Notes: generated from the sequence alone by a model not told the origin. A stretch of DNA of 64,000 bases from Ilyomonas sp965277535 (GCA_965277535.1 OZ255825.1:1550001-1614000); one strand, 5' to 3'. Shown: positions 15,877-26,267, counted from the first letter of the stretch. Program-made: numbers and translations.

Positions 15877-18066
15877 TTATCGCAAAAACAAAATTTCACG
15901 ATACTTTGGCAACGTCCATTTATCATCGTCCACCAGGTGTTCCAGTTTATCAACATGATAACGAATTTCATCAAAATATTTTCCTTTCACATCATCGCAG
16001 TAAGCAATGGCTTTTTCGCGTGTATCACTCATGTTGTTTGCCACTTTACGCGCTTCTACCATTTCATTTACTTTTGTGTAAATAACCTGCACGTGATCGG
16101 CTACCTCCTTCAAAATTTCCGTTTGAATGCTGAATGAAGATTCAGGCAAACCAGCCTCTTTCAATCTTTTAATATTTTCTGCCAGTGTATTTTGATAATT
16201 TATGGTTGCCGGAATAATGTGGTTCAAAGCAATATCGCCCATAATGCGGGCTTCAATCTGTACTTTCTTAAGGTATTTTTCCAGCTCAATTTCATGGCGT
16301 GCTTCCAGTTCTAAATGATTGTACACTTTGTTACTTTCAAACAAATGCTTGGCTTTATCAGTAAGCATAGCATCCAGCGCAAGCGGTGTTGTTTTTACAT
16401 TGGGCAAGCCGCGTTTTTCGGCTTCCTGTGTCCATTCTTCGCTATAGCCATCCCCTTCAAACAATACCTTCTTGCTTTCTACAATGTACTTCTGAATGAC
16501 ATGCATAATAGCAATTTCTTTCTTCTCATTCTTATCAATCAGGCCATCCACTTCAGCTTTAAAGTTCTTTAAAGTTTCAGCTACAATAGAGTTCAATGCA
16601 ATCATTGCATTCGCGCAATTGGCAGATGAACCTACCGCACGAAACTCAAATTTATTTCCTGTAAAAGCAAAAGGTGAAGTGCGGTTGCGGTCGGTGTTAT
16701 CGAGCATTAATTCAGGAATGCTGCGATGCAAGTCCAGTTTTAAAATGGCTTCATCCTGCTCATCAAACTTATTGCCAACGCGGGTTTCAATATCAGATAA
16801 CACTTTAGCAAGATACTGACCTACAAACACCGAAATGATGGCTGGCGGTGCTTCGTTCGCACCCAAACGATGGTCGTTCGGCGCAGAAGCAATGGCTGCG
16901 CGAAGCAAGTCTGCATAATCGTGCACAGCTTTAATTGTGTTTACAAAAAAGGTTAGAAACATCAGGTTTGTTTTTGGCGTTTTTCCCGGCGCCAGTAAGT
17001 TTACACCTGTATCGGTTGCCATGCTCCAGTTGTTGTGCTTACCGCTTCCGTTGATGCCGGCAAATGGCTTTTCGTGCAGCAATACCACAAGGTTATGACG
17101 CTTGGCTACGCGCGACATAATATCCATCAGCAAAGTATTGTGGTCAACCGCAATGTTTACTTCTTCAAAAATGGGCGCGCATTCATATTGGGCAGGTGCA
17201 ACTTCATTGTGGCGGGTGCGCAACGGAATGCCGAGTTTGTAAGCTTCAGTTTCATAATCGCGCATAAACGCATACACGCGCTCAGGTATCGAACCAAAAT
17301 AATGGTCTTCCAACTGCTGACCTTTTGCAGGAGCAGCGCCAAATACGGTGCGACCACATTGCACCAAATCGGGGCGGGCATTCGCCAAACCTTCATCTAT
17401 TATAAAATATTCCTGTTCCCATCCCAGTGTAGGCGTTACTTTGGTTACATTTTTATCGAAATAATTGGCTACTTCTACGGCAGATTTGTTTAATGCTTCC
17501 AATGCCTTTAAAAGGGGAGCTTTATAATCGAGCGATTCGCCTGTGTATGATACAAAAATGGTAGGAATGCAAAGCGTTTTTCCATTGCCGATTTCCATGA
17601 TAAATGCCGGTGAAGAAGGGTCCCAAGCAGTGTAACCACGGGCTTCAAAAGTAGCCCGCAAGCCGCCGCTTGGGAACGAAGAAGCATCAGGCTCCTGCTG
17701 TATTAACGCTGCGCCATCAAATTCTTCAATGGCTGTTCCGTCGCTTTTTATGGTAAAGAAAGAATCGTGCTTTTCAGCCGTAGTGCCGGTCAGGGGCTGA
17801 AACCAGTGTGTATAATGTGTAACACCCATCCCTTCTGCCCAGGCTCTGATGCCGCTGGCGATTTGATTGGCTACATAACGGTCAATTTTTTTGCCGCCTT
17901 TTACGCTGCCATTCAGGCTTTTGTAAGCTTCATCACTGAGAAACTCACGGGCTTTTTTTAAAGTAAAAACATGGTCACCAAAAATAGCAGTAATCTTGGC
18001 AGATTTTTCAGTGGGTGTTTGAAGATGGCTTGTCAAGTTGTTGATTGCCTGAAACCGTAATGACAT
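15877..18066 (-). CDS. glnN: Glutamine synthetase type III
   Basis: A 729-residue GSIII, the long dodecameric form common in Bacteroidota, which makes glutamine from glutamate, ammonia and ATP. GSIII blocks seen include THWFQPLTGTTAEKHDSF, LGWEQEYF, RTRHNEVAPAQYE, GINGSGKHNNWSM and RNRTSPFAFTGNKFEFRA. I use ATG 18066 (MSLRFQAINN); a TTG nine codons upstream is less likely. The last codons (ILFLR) overlap a GCAAAAACAAA word at 15882. Monocistronic, ending at the shared terminator. Confidence 0.96.
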   Translation of the reverse strand: MSLRFQAINNLTSHLQTPTEKSAKITAIFGDHVFTLKKAREFLSDEAYKSLNGSVKGGKKIDRYVANQIASGIRAWAEGMGVTHYTHWFQPLTGTTAEKHDSFFTIKSDGTAIEEFDGAALIQQEPDASSFPSGGLRATFEARGYTAWDPSSPAFIMEIGNGKTLCIPTIFVSYTGESLDYKAPLLKALEALNKSAVEVANYFDKNVTKVTPTLGWEQEYFIIDEGLANARPDLVQCGRTVFGAAPAKGQQLEDHYFGSIPERVYAFMRDYETEAYKLGIPLRTRHNEVAPAQYECAPIFEEVNIAVDHNTLLMDIMSRVAKRHNLVVLLHEKPFAGINGSGKHNNWSMATDTGVNLLAPGKTPKTNLMFLTFFVNTIKAVHDYADLLRAAIASAPNDHRLGANEAPPAIISVFVGQYLAKVLSDIETRVGNKFDEQDEAILKLDLHRSIPELMLDNTDRNRTSPFAFTGNKFEFRAVGSSANCANAMIALNSIVAETLKNFKAEVDGLIDKNEKKEIAIMHVIQKYIVESKKVLFEGDGYSEEWTQEAEKRGLPNVKTTPLALDAMLTDKAKHLFESNKVYNHLELEARHEIELEKYLKKVQIEARIMGDIALNHIIPATINYQNTLAENIKRLKEAGLPESSFSIQTEILKEVADHVQVIYTKVNEMVEARKVANNMSDTREKAIAYCDDVKGKYFDEIRYHVDKLEHLVDDDKWTLPKYREILFLR

Positions 18067-18199
18067 AGATTTGAATAATTTTGATAATGGCAAAAAAAAC
18101 GCTTTTAATCCAATTTTGCTATATAAATTTTTGAAGCTTGAAAATTTTGTTTATAGAAAAGAACAATAAAGACTGTCAATCAACCAAAATAACAAATTA

Positions 18200-19456
18200 T
18201 TATTTTCTTAATTTATTTAAAAAGAATTTCTCAAATTTCATAGTCAATATAAAAAAAAGAAGAAAAAGAGGAGCAACGAGGCTTTTATATCGCACTATTG
18301 CACCAGAAAAAGGAACTGTGTAACCGCACAGCAGCCATAAGGAAAAGCTGAAAAAGAGAAAGCAGATAAGCAATGGGTGTATGGTTTGTAAAGGCTGATG
18401 AAAGAGGCTCCAGAACAGAAGTAAGACAATCACAAAACCATTTTCAAGAAAGGAGAACAAGGCAGGAATGCCTTTTACATCGCTGCAATGCGGGCGTAGG
18501 AAAACGAGGTCTAACGAGTAAGGAAAAAATCGGGCAAAAGAAAAAAGAGTAGGCTGCAAAGTGGGCAACACAACTTTTGAATTGCCGGGCAAAGCATTGA
18601 ACTCTGCCTGCTTATTAATAATGTATTGCGGAAAGTTCAGCAGGTGAGAAAAATGGGGCAAAACAAAAAAGAGACCAATGGCAGCGGTATAAAAAAGGGC
18701 AAAAACAAACCACCTGTTATACTTTGTTTTTGCACAAAAATAAAAGCAAATCAGTGCCGGTAACAACAGGAAAAGTATCGCATTTCGCAAAGCAAATAAA
18801 AGAACAAAACAAAACAGTATTGCTAAACTATGTTTCCATAAAAGGCGATGTTGTATTACTTGCTGATAAAAACAATAGATACTTATTAGTAAAGCAGAAA
18901 AAAGGAGCCCGTCTTTATGAATGCCACTGCACCAAAACAAAAATGACGGGGCTAAAAAAGTGGCTGCTATCAACCACCATTTGTTATACTTCCAAAATGG
19001 TTGTACCAGCCTGTACAATGCAACCGGGCCAAAGAAAAAAAGGAAATTAAACAAGATGATGTTGGTGTAATAACTTTTGGCCGTAAACACATTTATTACA
19101 GCCATCAGCTTGATGAAAACATTGTCCTTTAAATCGTTCCAGTAGGATGAAACGCCCGAAAACAAATTGCCGCTTTTGCCATAAGGCGAGTAAAACAAAT
19201 CTTTAATAAACCCGACAGGATCGCGCAGCAGCCAGGCCGTTTCTTTCAAACTGTCGTGATAAAAATGCCAGGTATCAGCGGTGGCAATGTATTGAGGCGT
19301 TGCGTACAGCCGTGCATATACAAAGCCTGCAACGATTTTAATAATGAATAAAAGGCTCAACCCGGCCTTACCAATGCCTGATTTTGTAAAGAACGGAATG
19401 ATAGTAATGAACCAGCAAAAAAGGATAAGATAAACGGCGAAAATGACGCTTTGCAA
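18200..19456 (-). CDS. Multipass inner-membrane protein, unknown
   Basis: A 418-residue protein with about ten hydrophobic segments (for example residues 1-25, 30-50, and repeated stretches from 130 to the end) and a polar loop at about 60-115 with KETAWLLRDPVGFIKDLFYSPYG. FWCSGIHKDGLLFSALL looks like a conserved motif between helices. The layout recalls O-antigen polymerase-like or GT-C glycosyltransferase-like proteins, but I cannot assign it. GCAAAA(A)CAAA words occur in the coding region near 18658, 18699 and 18723. Confidence 0.75.
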   Translation of the reverse strand: MQSVIFAVYLILFCWFITIIPFFTKSGIGKAGLSLLFIIKIVAGFVYARLYATPQYIATADTWHFYHDSLKETAWLLRDPVGFIKDLFYSPYGKSGNLFSGVSSYWNDLKDNVFIKLMAVINVFTAKSYYTNIILFNFLFFFGPVALYRLVQPFWKYNKWWLIAATFLAPSFLFWCSGIHKDGLLFSALLISIYCFYQQVIQHRLLWKHSLAILFCFVLLFALRNAILFLLLPALICFYFCAKTKYNRWFVFALFYTAAIGLFFVLPHFSHLLNFPQYIINKQAEFNALPGNSKVVLPTLQPTLFSFARFFPYSLDLVFLRPHCSDVKGIPALFSFLENGFVIVLLLFWSLFHQPLQTIHPLLICFLFFSFSLWLLCGYTVPFSGAIVRYKSLVAPLFLLFFILTMKFEKFFLNKLRK

Positions 19457-19572
19457 GCCCTATATTTTAAGCGCAAAATAATGGCATTTCCAAAAGTGTT
19501 GGTGAGTATATTTTAGCGCAGAGAAAAGAGTAAGCAGAGTTTTCGCGGAGAAGATTTCTATTCATTCGCGAA

Positions 19573-19736
19573 ATGTTCCGTAGGAACAGCAGGTGGGTAG
19601 AAAGAAACAGAAGCCAGTGGTAACGCCGTTCCATTGGAACGGTACGCTATGTATCTTCTTTTGTATCGTTCCTAACAGAACGAATTTGTCTCGATGATTC
19701 ATTTATTTCCACCCACCTGCTGTTCCTACGGAACAT
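19573..19736. repeat. Palindromic repeat element, copy 1
   Basis: The outer arms, 26 bases each (19573-19598 and 19711-19736), are perfect inverted repeats built from GTTCCGTAGGAAC plus AGCAGGTGGGT. Inside are imperfect inverted words around GTTCCATTGGAACGG and CGTTCCTAACAGAACG. A second copy is at 48196-48368. The 19456-19808 gap contains no gene that I can support; a 'cagagaaaagagtaagcagag' word repeat lies before the element. Confidence 0.85.
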
Positions 19737-19807
19737 GCGTTGAAATCATTACCGAACAGTTATAGATTCTATGCGCTGAATGATTTTTCAGCACAATATA
19801 AATCGTA

Positions 19808-20887
19808 TTACTCTGCATCATCCAGCATAGATTCATCGGGGTTGGCAATTACATGTTCATCTGCCTGCACATCACCAAACACCTCCACTTTGTTGTTACT
19901 TTGATTGCCGGTGGTTACGTTTACTTTTTTCAGTTTGTTTTCGCCGCTTTTTACAAGAATATATTTTCCTTCGGTTGTAGTAAGAACCGCCCCCTTTGGA
20001 AGGATAAAAGCATTTGCGCTTCCATTGGAAGATAACATTACATCCGCATACATGCCGGGCGATAATTTCGCATCATGGTTGTCAATATCAGCTTCTATTA
20101 ATTCGCTCCGCAACTGCGATTGAATGTTCATTGACTTGCGGCTTACAATGCCCGCAAACCTTACACCGGGCATTGCACTGGTAGTAAAATAAATGCTGTC
20201 TTTTTTGTTGAGAGAAGCTGCTATATCTTCCGGTACCTCTACCTGCAAACGCAAATGTTTAATGGTTTTCAACTCCAGCATCGGCGTGCTTTTGTCAACA
20301 GCATTTACCAGCGCGCCCGGGTGAACATTGCGTTGCGTAATTACGCCGTTAAACGGTGCAGTTACATTCAAATAGCCCTGCACCGTTTGCTGCATTTGCC
20401 AGGCCATTTTTTGCGCGTTGGAAAGCGCACTGTCGGCCTGCATGGTAGATTTGGCAGAAGATAAATCGTAAGGAGAAATGGCACCCGCCGTTGCCGATGC
20501 CACTGCCAAACGTTGGTAGCGTTCTTTTGCGATAGCAAAATTAGATTGCGACTGTAAATATTTTTCTTTCGCCCCAATGGTTTGCTCCTGCATTTCGGGT
20601 GCTTCCAATGTCATTAGCAATTGCCCTTTTTTTACTTCCGAACCAATATCAACAGCCACCGTTTTTACATAGCCATTCACTTTCGGAAAGATGCTTACTT
20701 CTTCGTAAGCCGCAAGTTGCGCAGGTAGTTTCAGGGTAGTTGCCAAACCGCCCTTTTCAACCGTTGCCAGTTTGTATTGCGTTGTTGTTTTTGTTGATGT
20801 TTGAGGCACTTTTTGTTTTGTATCTGAAGATGAACAAGCGGTCATCATTACAATTATAAAAAGCGATAACATGAAGAATCGTATCAT
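19808..20887 (-). CDS. RND efflux periplasmic adaptor (membrane fusion protein), lipoprotein
   Basis: A 359-residue HlyD/AcrA-type adaptor linking the RND pump to the outer-membrane channel. The signal peptide ends in lipobox MTAC (Cys near 18). A barrel-lipoyl half (VEKGGLATTLKLPAQLAAYEEVSIFPKVNGYVKTVAVDIGSEVKKGQLL), a coiled coil with ESQSNFAIAKERYQRL-like heptads, the second lipoyl half (NVTAPFNGVITQRNVHPGALV) and a beta-barrel follow. Start at ATG 20887. Third gene of the tolC-RND-adaptor operon; the order with adaptor last is somewhat unusual. Confidence 0.92.
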   Translation of the reverse strand: MIRFFMLSLFIIVMMTACSSSDTKQKVPQTSTKTTTQYKLATVEKGGLATTLKLPAQLAAYEEVSIFPKVNGYVKTVAVDIGSEVKKGQLLMTLEAPEMQEQTIGAKEKYLQSQSNFAIAKERYQRLAVASATAGAISPYDLSSAKSTMQADSALSNAQKMAWQMQQTVQGYLNVTAPFNGVITQRNVHPGALVNAVDKSTPMLELKTIKHLRLQVEVPEDIAASLNKKDSIYFTTSAMPGVRFAGIVSRKSMNIQSQLRSELIEADIDNHDAKLSPGMYADVMLSSNGSANAFILPKGAVLTTTEGKYILVKSGENKLKKVNVTTGNQSNNKVEVFGDVQADEHVIANPDESMLDDAE

Positions 20888-21026
20888 AAAAAACAATTGA
20901 AAGAAGTTGATAAATATTGAGAAGCTATTTACATTTTCAAGAATAGGAAATCATAAAGGATAAAAGTGAAGAAGTGAAGTTTTTATTCTTCTTTGTGAAC
21001 CTTTGTGTTCTTCGTGGCTTCGTGGT

Positions 21027-24000
21027 TCAAACTATTGTTTTCTCAACAACATCAAAGTTTGTTTTTACCCGATTTTCTTCGGGCAAAAGCGATGGCGAGC
21101 CAAACCCTTTTTTCTGTTGTATCCAACCATATACCAGCGGCACAATAAACAAAGCCGCTATGGTAGAAGCCGCCAATCCGCCAATCACAGCTCTGCCGAG
21201 CGGCGCCGATTGGTCGCCTGCTTCGCCTAAGCCACTTGCCATCGGTATCATGCCTGCAATCATAGCAAGGCTCGTCATTAAAATCGGTCGCAATCTTATG
21301 CTTGCAGCAACCGATGCAGCTTTGAATGGATTTTTATATTCCAATCGCAAAGCTTCGGCATTGGTAACAATCAAAATAGCGTTGGCAACGGATACACCGG
21401 TTGACATGATGATGCCCATATACGATTGCAGATTTAATGTTGAGCCGGTGGCAAATAAGAGCAGCATTGCTCCGAGCAACACTGCCGGAACCGTTGCCAG
21501 CACAGAGATTGCCAATCCGAACGATTGGTAATTGGCTGCCAGCAACAATAAGATAACCACGATGGCTGCCCCTAAACCGGTTTGCAATGAACTTAGGGTT
21601 TCGTTTAGCAAACTCGACATGCCGCCAATGCTTGCCACCAACCCTTTTGGTTTTGCACCTATTTCATTAATGGCTTTTTGCACAGCGTTGGTGGCAGTGC
21701 CTAAATCTTTTTTATAAATATTGGCGCTTACGGTTAGGTACCGGCGCGGACCTTCACGGTCGTATTCACCAGGCATTTCGGTGGATGATAATTCAGCAAC
21801 ATCAGAAAGCACCGGTCTGTCCTGCCCTTTCACTAAGGGAATATCATTCATTTGCTCAGTTGAATTCATCATGTATTCCGGAACCTGCACCTGCACCTGG
21901 TAAGTGTAAGCATTTCGCTGATCGAGCCACAACACTTTCTGTGTAAAGCGGCTTGATGAAGTAGCATCTGTAATGCTTCGCGAAACATCTGCCATATTCA
22001 GCCCCATTTGTGCCAACCGGAATCTGTCCACGTGAATATTGTAAGTAGGAAACTGCAACGGTTGCTCAATTTGAACATCACGCAAAAAAGAAACCCCTTT
22101 CAATTTATCTTCCAGCTTTTGAGCATAGCCTGTAATATCTGAGAAATCACGTGCTGCTACCCTTATCTCAATGGGTGTTTCTGCCCCTTGCGCCATTATT
22201 TTTTCGGTGAGTTCTATCGGTTCAAACGAAATGGCAACATCAGGATATTTTTCTTTGATTACAGTGCGAAGCTTTTCTTTTAAATCATCCATTTTTACCT
22301 TGTAATGTTCATCCAGATTGATTTGCAACACCGCTTCGTGTGTGCCGCTGTTGAACACATACAAATTGCTGCTGCCAAACGAACTGGGCACCAAACCCAC
22401 ATACGCCGAACTAATAGCGATGTTTCCGTTTACAGTAGAATCAATGGTATGTAAAATACTTTTTACGGCCCGCTCTGTGATTTCAAGCCTTGTGCCATCG
22501 GGTTCTTTAATGCGCAACTGCATTTGCCCAACATTGCTTTTGGGTAATAAATCTTTACCAATGGTTGCAAAACAAAAAGCCGCCGCGCCAATGGTTACAA
22601 CGCAGTAAGTAGAAACAATTAATTTTCGTTTCGGCATCCAGCGTTCTAACTTTTGCAAAAGCCTCATTTTTAAACGCTGAAAAAAATTGTTTTCCTGCGG
22701 CTGTTCTGTATCTTCTTTTGTATGAAGATTAATTTCATCCTCTTCTCTTTTATCCAATGCCAGCCCCGCATGAGCATGTTGGAGTGGAGATTTGTGATGA
22801 TATTGAAACTTCCTTTCGTCCAGCAACCAGTTACAGATAATCGGCACTAAAGTTTGCGCAGCAACGAACGAAACAATCATGGCAAAACCAATAGACAACG
22901 ATAAAGGAAGAAACATGGCTTTGGGCACGCCCGTCATAATAAACGATGGCGCAAACACAGCCAGGATACAAAGCAAGATCAACAACAAGGGAAATGAAAT
23001 TTCCTCGCAGGCATCCAATATTGCCTGTCGTTTGTTTTTGCCCATTTCCAAATGCTGGTGTATGTTTTCGATGGTTACGGTTGCCTGATCAACCAGCACA
23101 CCAATGGCTAATGCAAGTCCGCTCAGCGTCATAATATTTATCGTTTGACCAAAAAGGCGCAAAAACAAAACGGCACTTACCACTGCCACCGGAATAGTAA
23201 TAATTACAACCACGCTGCTTCGCCAGTCGCGCAAAAAAAGAAGCACCATCAAACCTGTGAGTATCGCGCCCAAAATGCCTTCTGTCATCAAACTTTTTAC
23301 GGCGTTGATAACAAATACTGACTGGTCGAATTCATAACTCACATTCACATCGTCAGGCAGCAAGCTTCGCATGTCGGGCAGCTTTTGCTTTAGCATTTGT
23401 ACCACATCCCAGGTGGAAGCATCAGCCGTTTTTACAACAGGAATATATACCGAACGCTTGCCGTTTACCAGCGCGTAATCAACCGTTATATCGGCGGCAT
23501 CGGCAACAGTTGCCACATCATGAATAAACACAGCGCTGTTGCCTGATGTTGCAATCGGTATATTTCCAAACTGCTCTACATTTTGTTCCAAAGAATTTAC
23601 CGTGGTTACATACATCAGACTATCAACGCGAAGATTGCCCGATGGCGTCATTGCGTTGTTTTTGGTAATGGCATCAACCACCTGGTCTGGCGATATATTG
23701 TAACGCCGCAATTTTTCAGGGTCAACATTTACCACTACCGAACGTGCATTGGATCCGAAAGGAGGCGGTGCCGATAGGCCAGGTATTGTGGCAAACATAG
23801 GCCGGATGCGGGTTGCAGCGAGGTCGTAAATGTCTTTTAAAGATTTGGTTTTGCTGCTAAACACCAACTCTCCTACCGGTAAGGAAGAAGCATCAAAGCG
23901 GATTACCTGTGGCGGCAACGCACCCGGCGGAAAGAACGCCGAGGCACGGTTTACCTGCAATGCTACCTGTGCCGAGGCTTCTGCCATGTTGGTGGTTTCG

Positions 24001-24281
24001 TAAAAAGAAAGCTTAATAAGCGTTAAGCCCTGTATGTTTTTGCTTTCAATGTTTTTGATGCCATTTACATACAAAAACTGGTCTTGCAGGCGCGTGGCAA
24101 AAAAGCCTTCCATTTGTTGCGGCGACATGCCGCCATACGATTCGATTACATAAATGGTAGGCAGGTTCAACTGCGGAAAAATATCAATAGGAATGGAACG
24201 TATAGCAATGATAGAAAATAAGAGCAAGCCACCAAACAACACCAGCACGGTGATGGGTCGCTTTAATGCACCTTTTAACAT
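21027..24281 (-). CDS. RND family efflux transporter, inner-membrane permease
   Basis: A 1084-residue AcrB-like pump with two sets of transmembrane helices and two large periplasmic loops. TM4 reads VLVDQATVTIEN: the first Asp of the AcrB Asp-Asp pair is kept and the second is Gln. TM10 reads GVSVANAILIV, with Ala where AcrB has Lys940. So the proton relay differs from AcrB, as in a divergent branch known from many bacteria. A Lys/Glu/His-rich insertion of about 65 residues follows TM6. The substrate is unknown. The gene starts 7 bases after the TolC-like gene. Confidence 0.93.
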   Translation of the reverse strand: MLKGALKRPITVLVLFGGLLLFSIIAIRSIPIDIFPQLNLPTIYVIESYGGMSPQQMEGFFATRLQDQFLYVNGIKNIESKNIQGLTLIKLSFYETTNMAEASAQVALQVNRASAFFPPGALPPQVIRFDASSLPVGELVFSSKTKSLKDIYDLAATRIRPMFATIPGLSAPPPFGSNARSVVVNVDPEKLRRYNISPDQVVDAITKNNAMTPSGNLRVDSLMYVTTVNSLEQNVEQFGNIPIATSGNSAVFIHDVATVADAADITVDYALVNGKRSVYIPVVKTADASTWDVVQMLKQKLPDMRSLLPDDVNVSYEFDQSVFVINAVKSLMTEGILGAILTGLMVLLFLRDWRSSVVVIITIPVAVVSAVLFLRLFGQTINIMTLSGLALAIGVLVDQATVTIENIHQHLEMGKNKRQAILDACEEISFPLLLILLCILAVFAPSFIMTGVPKAMFLPLSLSIGFAMIVSFVAAQTLVPIICNWLLDERKFQYHHKSPLQHAHAGLALDKREEDEINLHTKEDTEQPQENNFFQRLKMRLLQKLERWMPKRKLIVSTYCVVTIGAAAFCFATIGKDLLPKSNVGQMQLRIKEPDGTRLEITERAVKSILHTIDSTVNGNIAISSAYVGLVPSSFGSSNLYVFNSGTHEAVLQINLDEHYKVKMDDLKEKLRTVIKEKYPDVAISFEPIELTEKIMAQGAETPIEIRVAARDFSDITGYAQKLEDKLKGVSFLRDVQIEQPLQFPTYNIHVDRFRLAQMGLNMADVSRSITDATSSSRFTQKVLWLDQRNAYTYQVQVQVPEYMMNSTEQMNDIPLVKGQDRPVLSDVAELSSTEMPGEYDREGPRRYLTVSANIYKKDLGTATNAVQKAINEIGAKPKGLVASIGGMSSLLNETLSSLQTGLGAAIVVILLLLAANYQSFGLAISVLATVPAVLLGAMLLLFATGSTLNLQSYMGIIMSTGVSVANAILIVTNAEALRLEYKNPFKAASVAASIRLRPILMTSLAMIAGMIPMASGLGEAGDQSAPLGRAVIGGLAASTIAALFIVPLVYGWIQQKKGFGSPSLLPEENRVKTNFDVVEKTIV

Positions 24282-24287
24282 ATAAGG

Positions 24288-25694
24288 TCATTTATTTAAT
24301 GATTGAATAAAATTGTCGAGCCTGCCGGTAACGGCGGCTTTATCTACGTTTGCCAAAAACCAATCGTTCAGTGCCTGGGCGTACTCGGTTTGCGCACGGT
24401 ACAAAACATAAGTAGCGGTAGTAAGATCAACCAGGTTGCTGATACCCGCTTTGTATTGTGCCGTTTTTTGATTGAAGGCATCGTTGGCTGCACTCAACTG
24501 AACGGGCAACTGAGCCAGGTTTTCCGAAGCAATACGGATGGCTTCATCAGCCTGATTGCTGATGTTTTGAAGCGATTGTTTTTCCTCTTCCAACTCATCG
24601 GCGCCTGCTTCGCTGTTGTAGCGACTGGCAGCTAACCGGCTCTTTTTTTGAATGCCGCTAAACAGGTCATAAAATAAGCTTACTCCTGCTAAATAATTGT
24701 ATCGCTGGTTATCGAACACCGAACCTAATGGTTGAAATTTGTTGGCTGCATCAATGCTTGAACCTCGTGCCCACGCCATACCGGTCAACATCAAGTGCGG
24801 ACGGAAACTCGTTTGCACAACGGCTTCAGCCCTTTGCAATAATTGCTGCTCAGCCGTGTAATAAGCCAGCAATGGATTGGCTGTTGTATCGGCGCTACTT
24901 TGCAACAGGCGTGTGATGATTTGCTGATGTTGTTGCTCGGAAGTATCTATCAAAATACTATCAGCCCGAATGCCGGAGAGATAAGCCAGTTCCTGCCTCA
25001 GCGTCACTGTTTGTTTTACCGCATTATTCAAATCCACTTTCGTTTTAGAAAGCTCGGCCAAAGCCTGCGATGAATCGGCGCCAGGCTTTAAACCGCTTAA
25101 TGCCACCGCCCGAACAACGGTAAACAAATCTTCATACCGCTTTGTATTTTGCTCTTCTATGCTTTGCTGCAACTGTTGCTGAAGCAGCGTAAAATAGAGT
25201 TTACAAATGCGCCATTTTAATAAGTACGACTCGCGGGCCAAATCACTGTTGCGCAGACTTACTTCGGCTTCGGCATTTTTGATTTGCGCATTTTTATATC
25301 CGAATGAAGCAATTTCATACTGGCTCATAAAAAGAGCGAAATTGCCAGCGGCAGCTTGCGCCGTATTGTCTGGCCGAATGCCTGAAGAAGTGGAAGGAAT
25401 AACACCCATGGAAAGATAAGAGCCTGGCAACGAATTGTCGGATGCTATTAGGGCTTCGTCGCCTACAACTGCGGTTGGCAGATAGGCATTTTTTGCGCTG
25501 ATAACATCTTGCTGCGAGCTTTTTATATAGGCTTGCCTGCTTTTCAAGAGGGGAGAATATTTTAAAGCTGAATTCACAAGCCTTTGCAGTGAAACAGCCG
25601 GTTGCACCTGTTGTGCATATAACAATGAATGATAGGTTAAAAACAAAAGCGGTAGGCACAACTTCGTGGTTGCTTTTACCAAACGTTGGTTCAT
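24288..25694 (-). CDS. TolC family outer-membrane efflux protein
   Basis: A 468-residue outer-membrane factor with signal peptide (LCLPLLFLTYHSLLYAQ) and two long alpha-helical halves of the TolC type, each beginning near LVNSALKYSPLLKSRQAYIKSS and QLLQRAEAVVQTSFRPHL. It forms the exit duct of the tripartite pump. It is the first gene of the pump operon, followed 6 bases later by the RND permease and then by the adaptor. Confidence 0.92.
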   Translation of the reverse strand: MNQRLVKATTKLCLPLLFLTYHSLLYAQQVQPAVSLQRLVNSALKYSPLLKSRQAYIKSSQQDVISAKNAYLPTAVVGDEALIASDNSLPGSYLSMGVIPSTSSGIRPDNTAQAAAGNFALFMSQYEIASFGYKNAQIKNAEAEVSLRNSDLARESYLLKWRICKLYFTLLQQQLQQSIEEQNTKRYEDLFTVVRAVALSGLKPGADSSQALAELSKTKVDLNNAVKQTVTLRQELAYLSGIRADSILIDTSEQQHQQIITRLLQSSADTTANPLLAYYTAEQQLLQRAEAVVQTSFRPHLMLTGMAWARGSSIDAANKFQPLGSVFDNQRYNYLAGVSLFYDLFSGIQKKSRLAASRYNSEAGADELEEEKQSLQNISNQADEAIRIASENLAQLPVQLSAANDAFNQKTAQYKAGISNLVDLTTATYVLYRAQTEYAQALNDWFLANVDKAAVTGRLDNFIQSLNK

Positions 25695-25880
25695 ATCATC
25701 TGCTTAAATGGATGGAGGTTAAAATTTGTTTTTGTTGAAAATTGAGTTGTAAGAGTGATAGTAAACACAACGCATTAAACGAACGGACGAACCTTTCACT
25801 ACCTTGTATCTATCAACAACAATCAACATGAAAAAGAAGAATCGCACACAAAAAAATGTGCAAAAACAAAACGAAATTTT

Positions 25881-26267
25881 CTAACAAAAAGAGGCGGGCG
25901 GTCCGCGTAGTGTGAATGTGTGTTGGTAAGAATTACTGAGAAAGGGTTGTTGGTAAATTAATTTTGGCGAAGAAGAAACAGGATAATGATGAATGATGCC
26001 CGGCGCAGATGAAAGGACAAACAAACTGCTTACCGGATAACGCTTGTTGAGTTTTGTATAAGAAGCGGAATGACTATTATCGCGTTGTACGATCTTTTGT
26101 TTTGCATCATTTTGCGTTGCCTTATTTACGAATGAGGTTTTACCATACTCGTTACCATAAGCATATTCAATAAACTTCAACTGAAGCTGTGCAAAAAAAA
26201 GGGCACCAATCATGATTGTGTGCGCCAGTTTTAACCAGCTTCTGTTATCCTGTTTTTTATTGAACAT
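25881..26267 (-). CDS. Small membrane-anchored protein upstream of the efflux operon
   Basis: A 128-residue protein, MFNKKQDNRSWLK start, with one N-terminal hydrophobic segment (TIMIGALFFAQLQLKFIEY) and a low-complexity Ser/Tyr/His-rich tail that ends TLRGPPASFC. I do not recognise a domain. Small proteins with an RGPP tail sit beside RND pumps in other Bacteroidota as far as I recall, so a link with the pump is likely but inferred. ATG 26267 is preferred over an upstream start that runs through a non-conserved-looking basic stretch. Confidence 0.6.
   Translation of the reverse strand: MFNKKQDNRSWLKLAHTIMIGALFFAQLQLKFIEYAYGNEYGKTSFVNKATQNDAKQKIVQRDNSHSASYTKLNKRYPVSSLFVLSSAPGIIHHYPVSSSPKLIYQQPFLSNSYQHTFTLRGPPASFC

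Noticed and set aside
23031..23041. Dispersed word inside the RND gene as evidence for a regulatory site
   Set aside because: The word lies in coding sequence (MGKNKRQ codons), so by itself it cannot be separated from codon use; only intergenic copies are used for the main claim.
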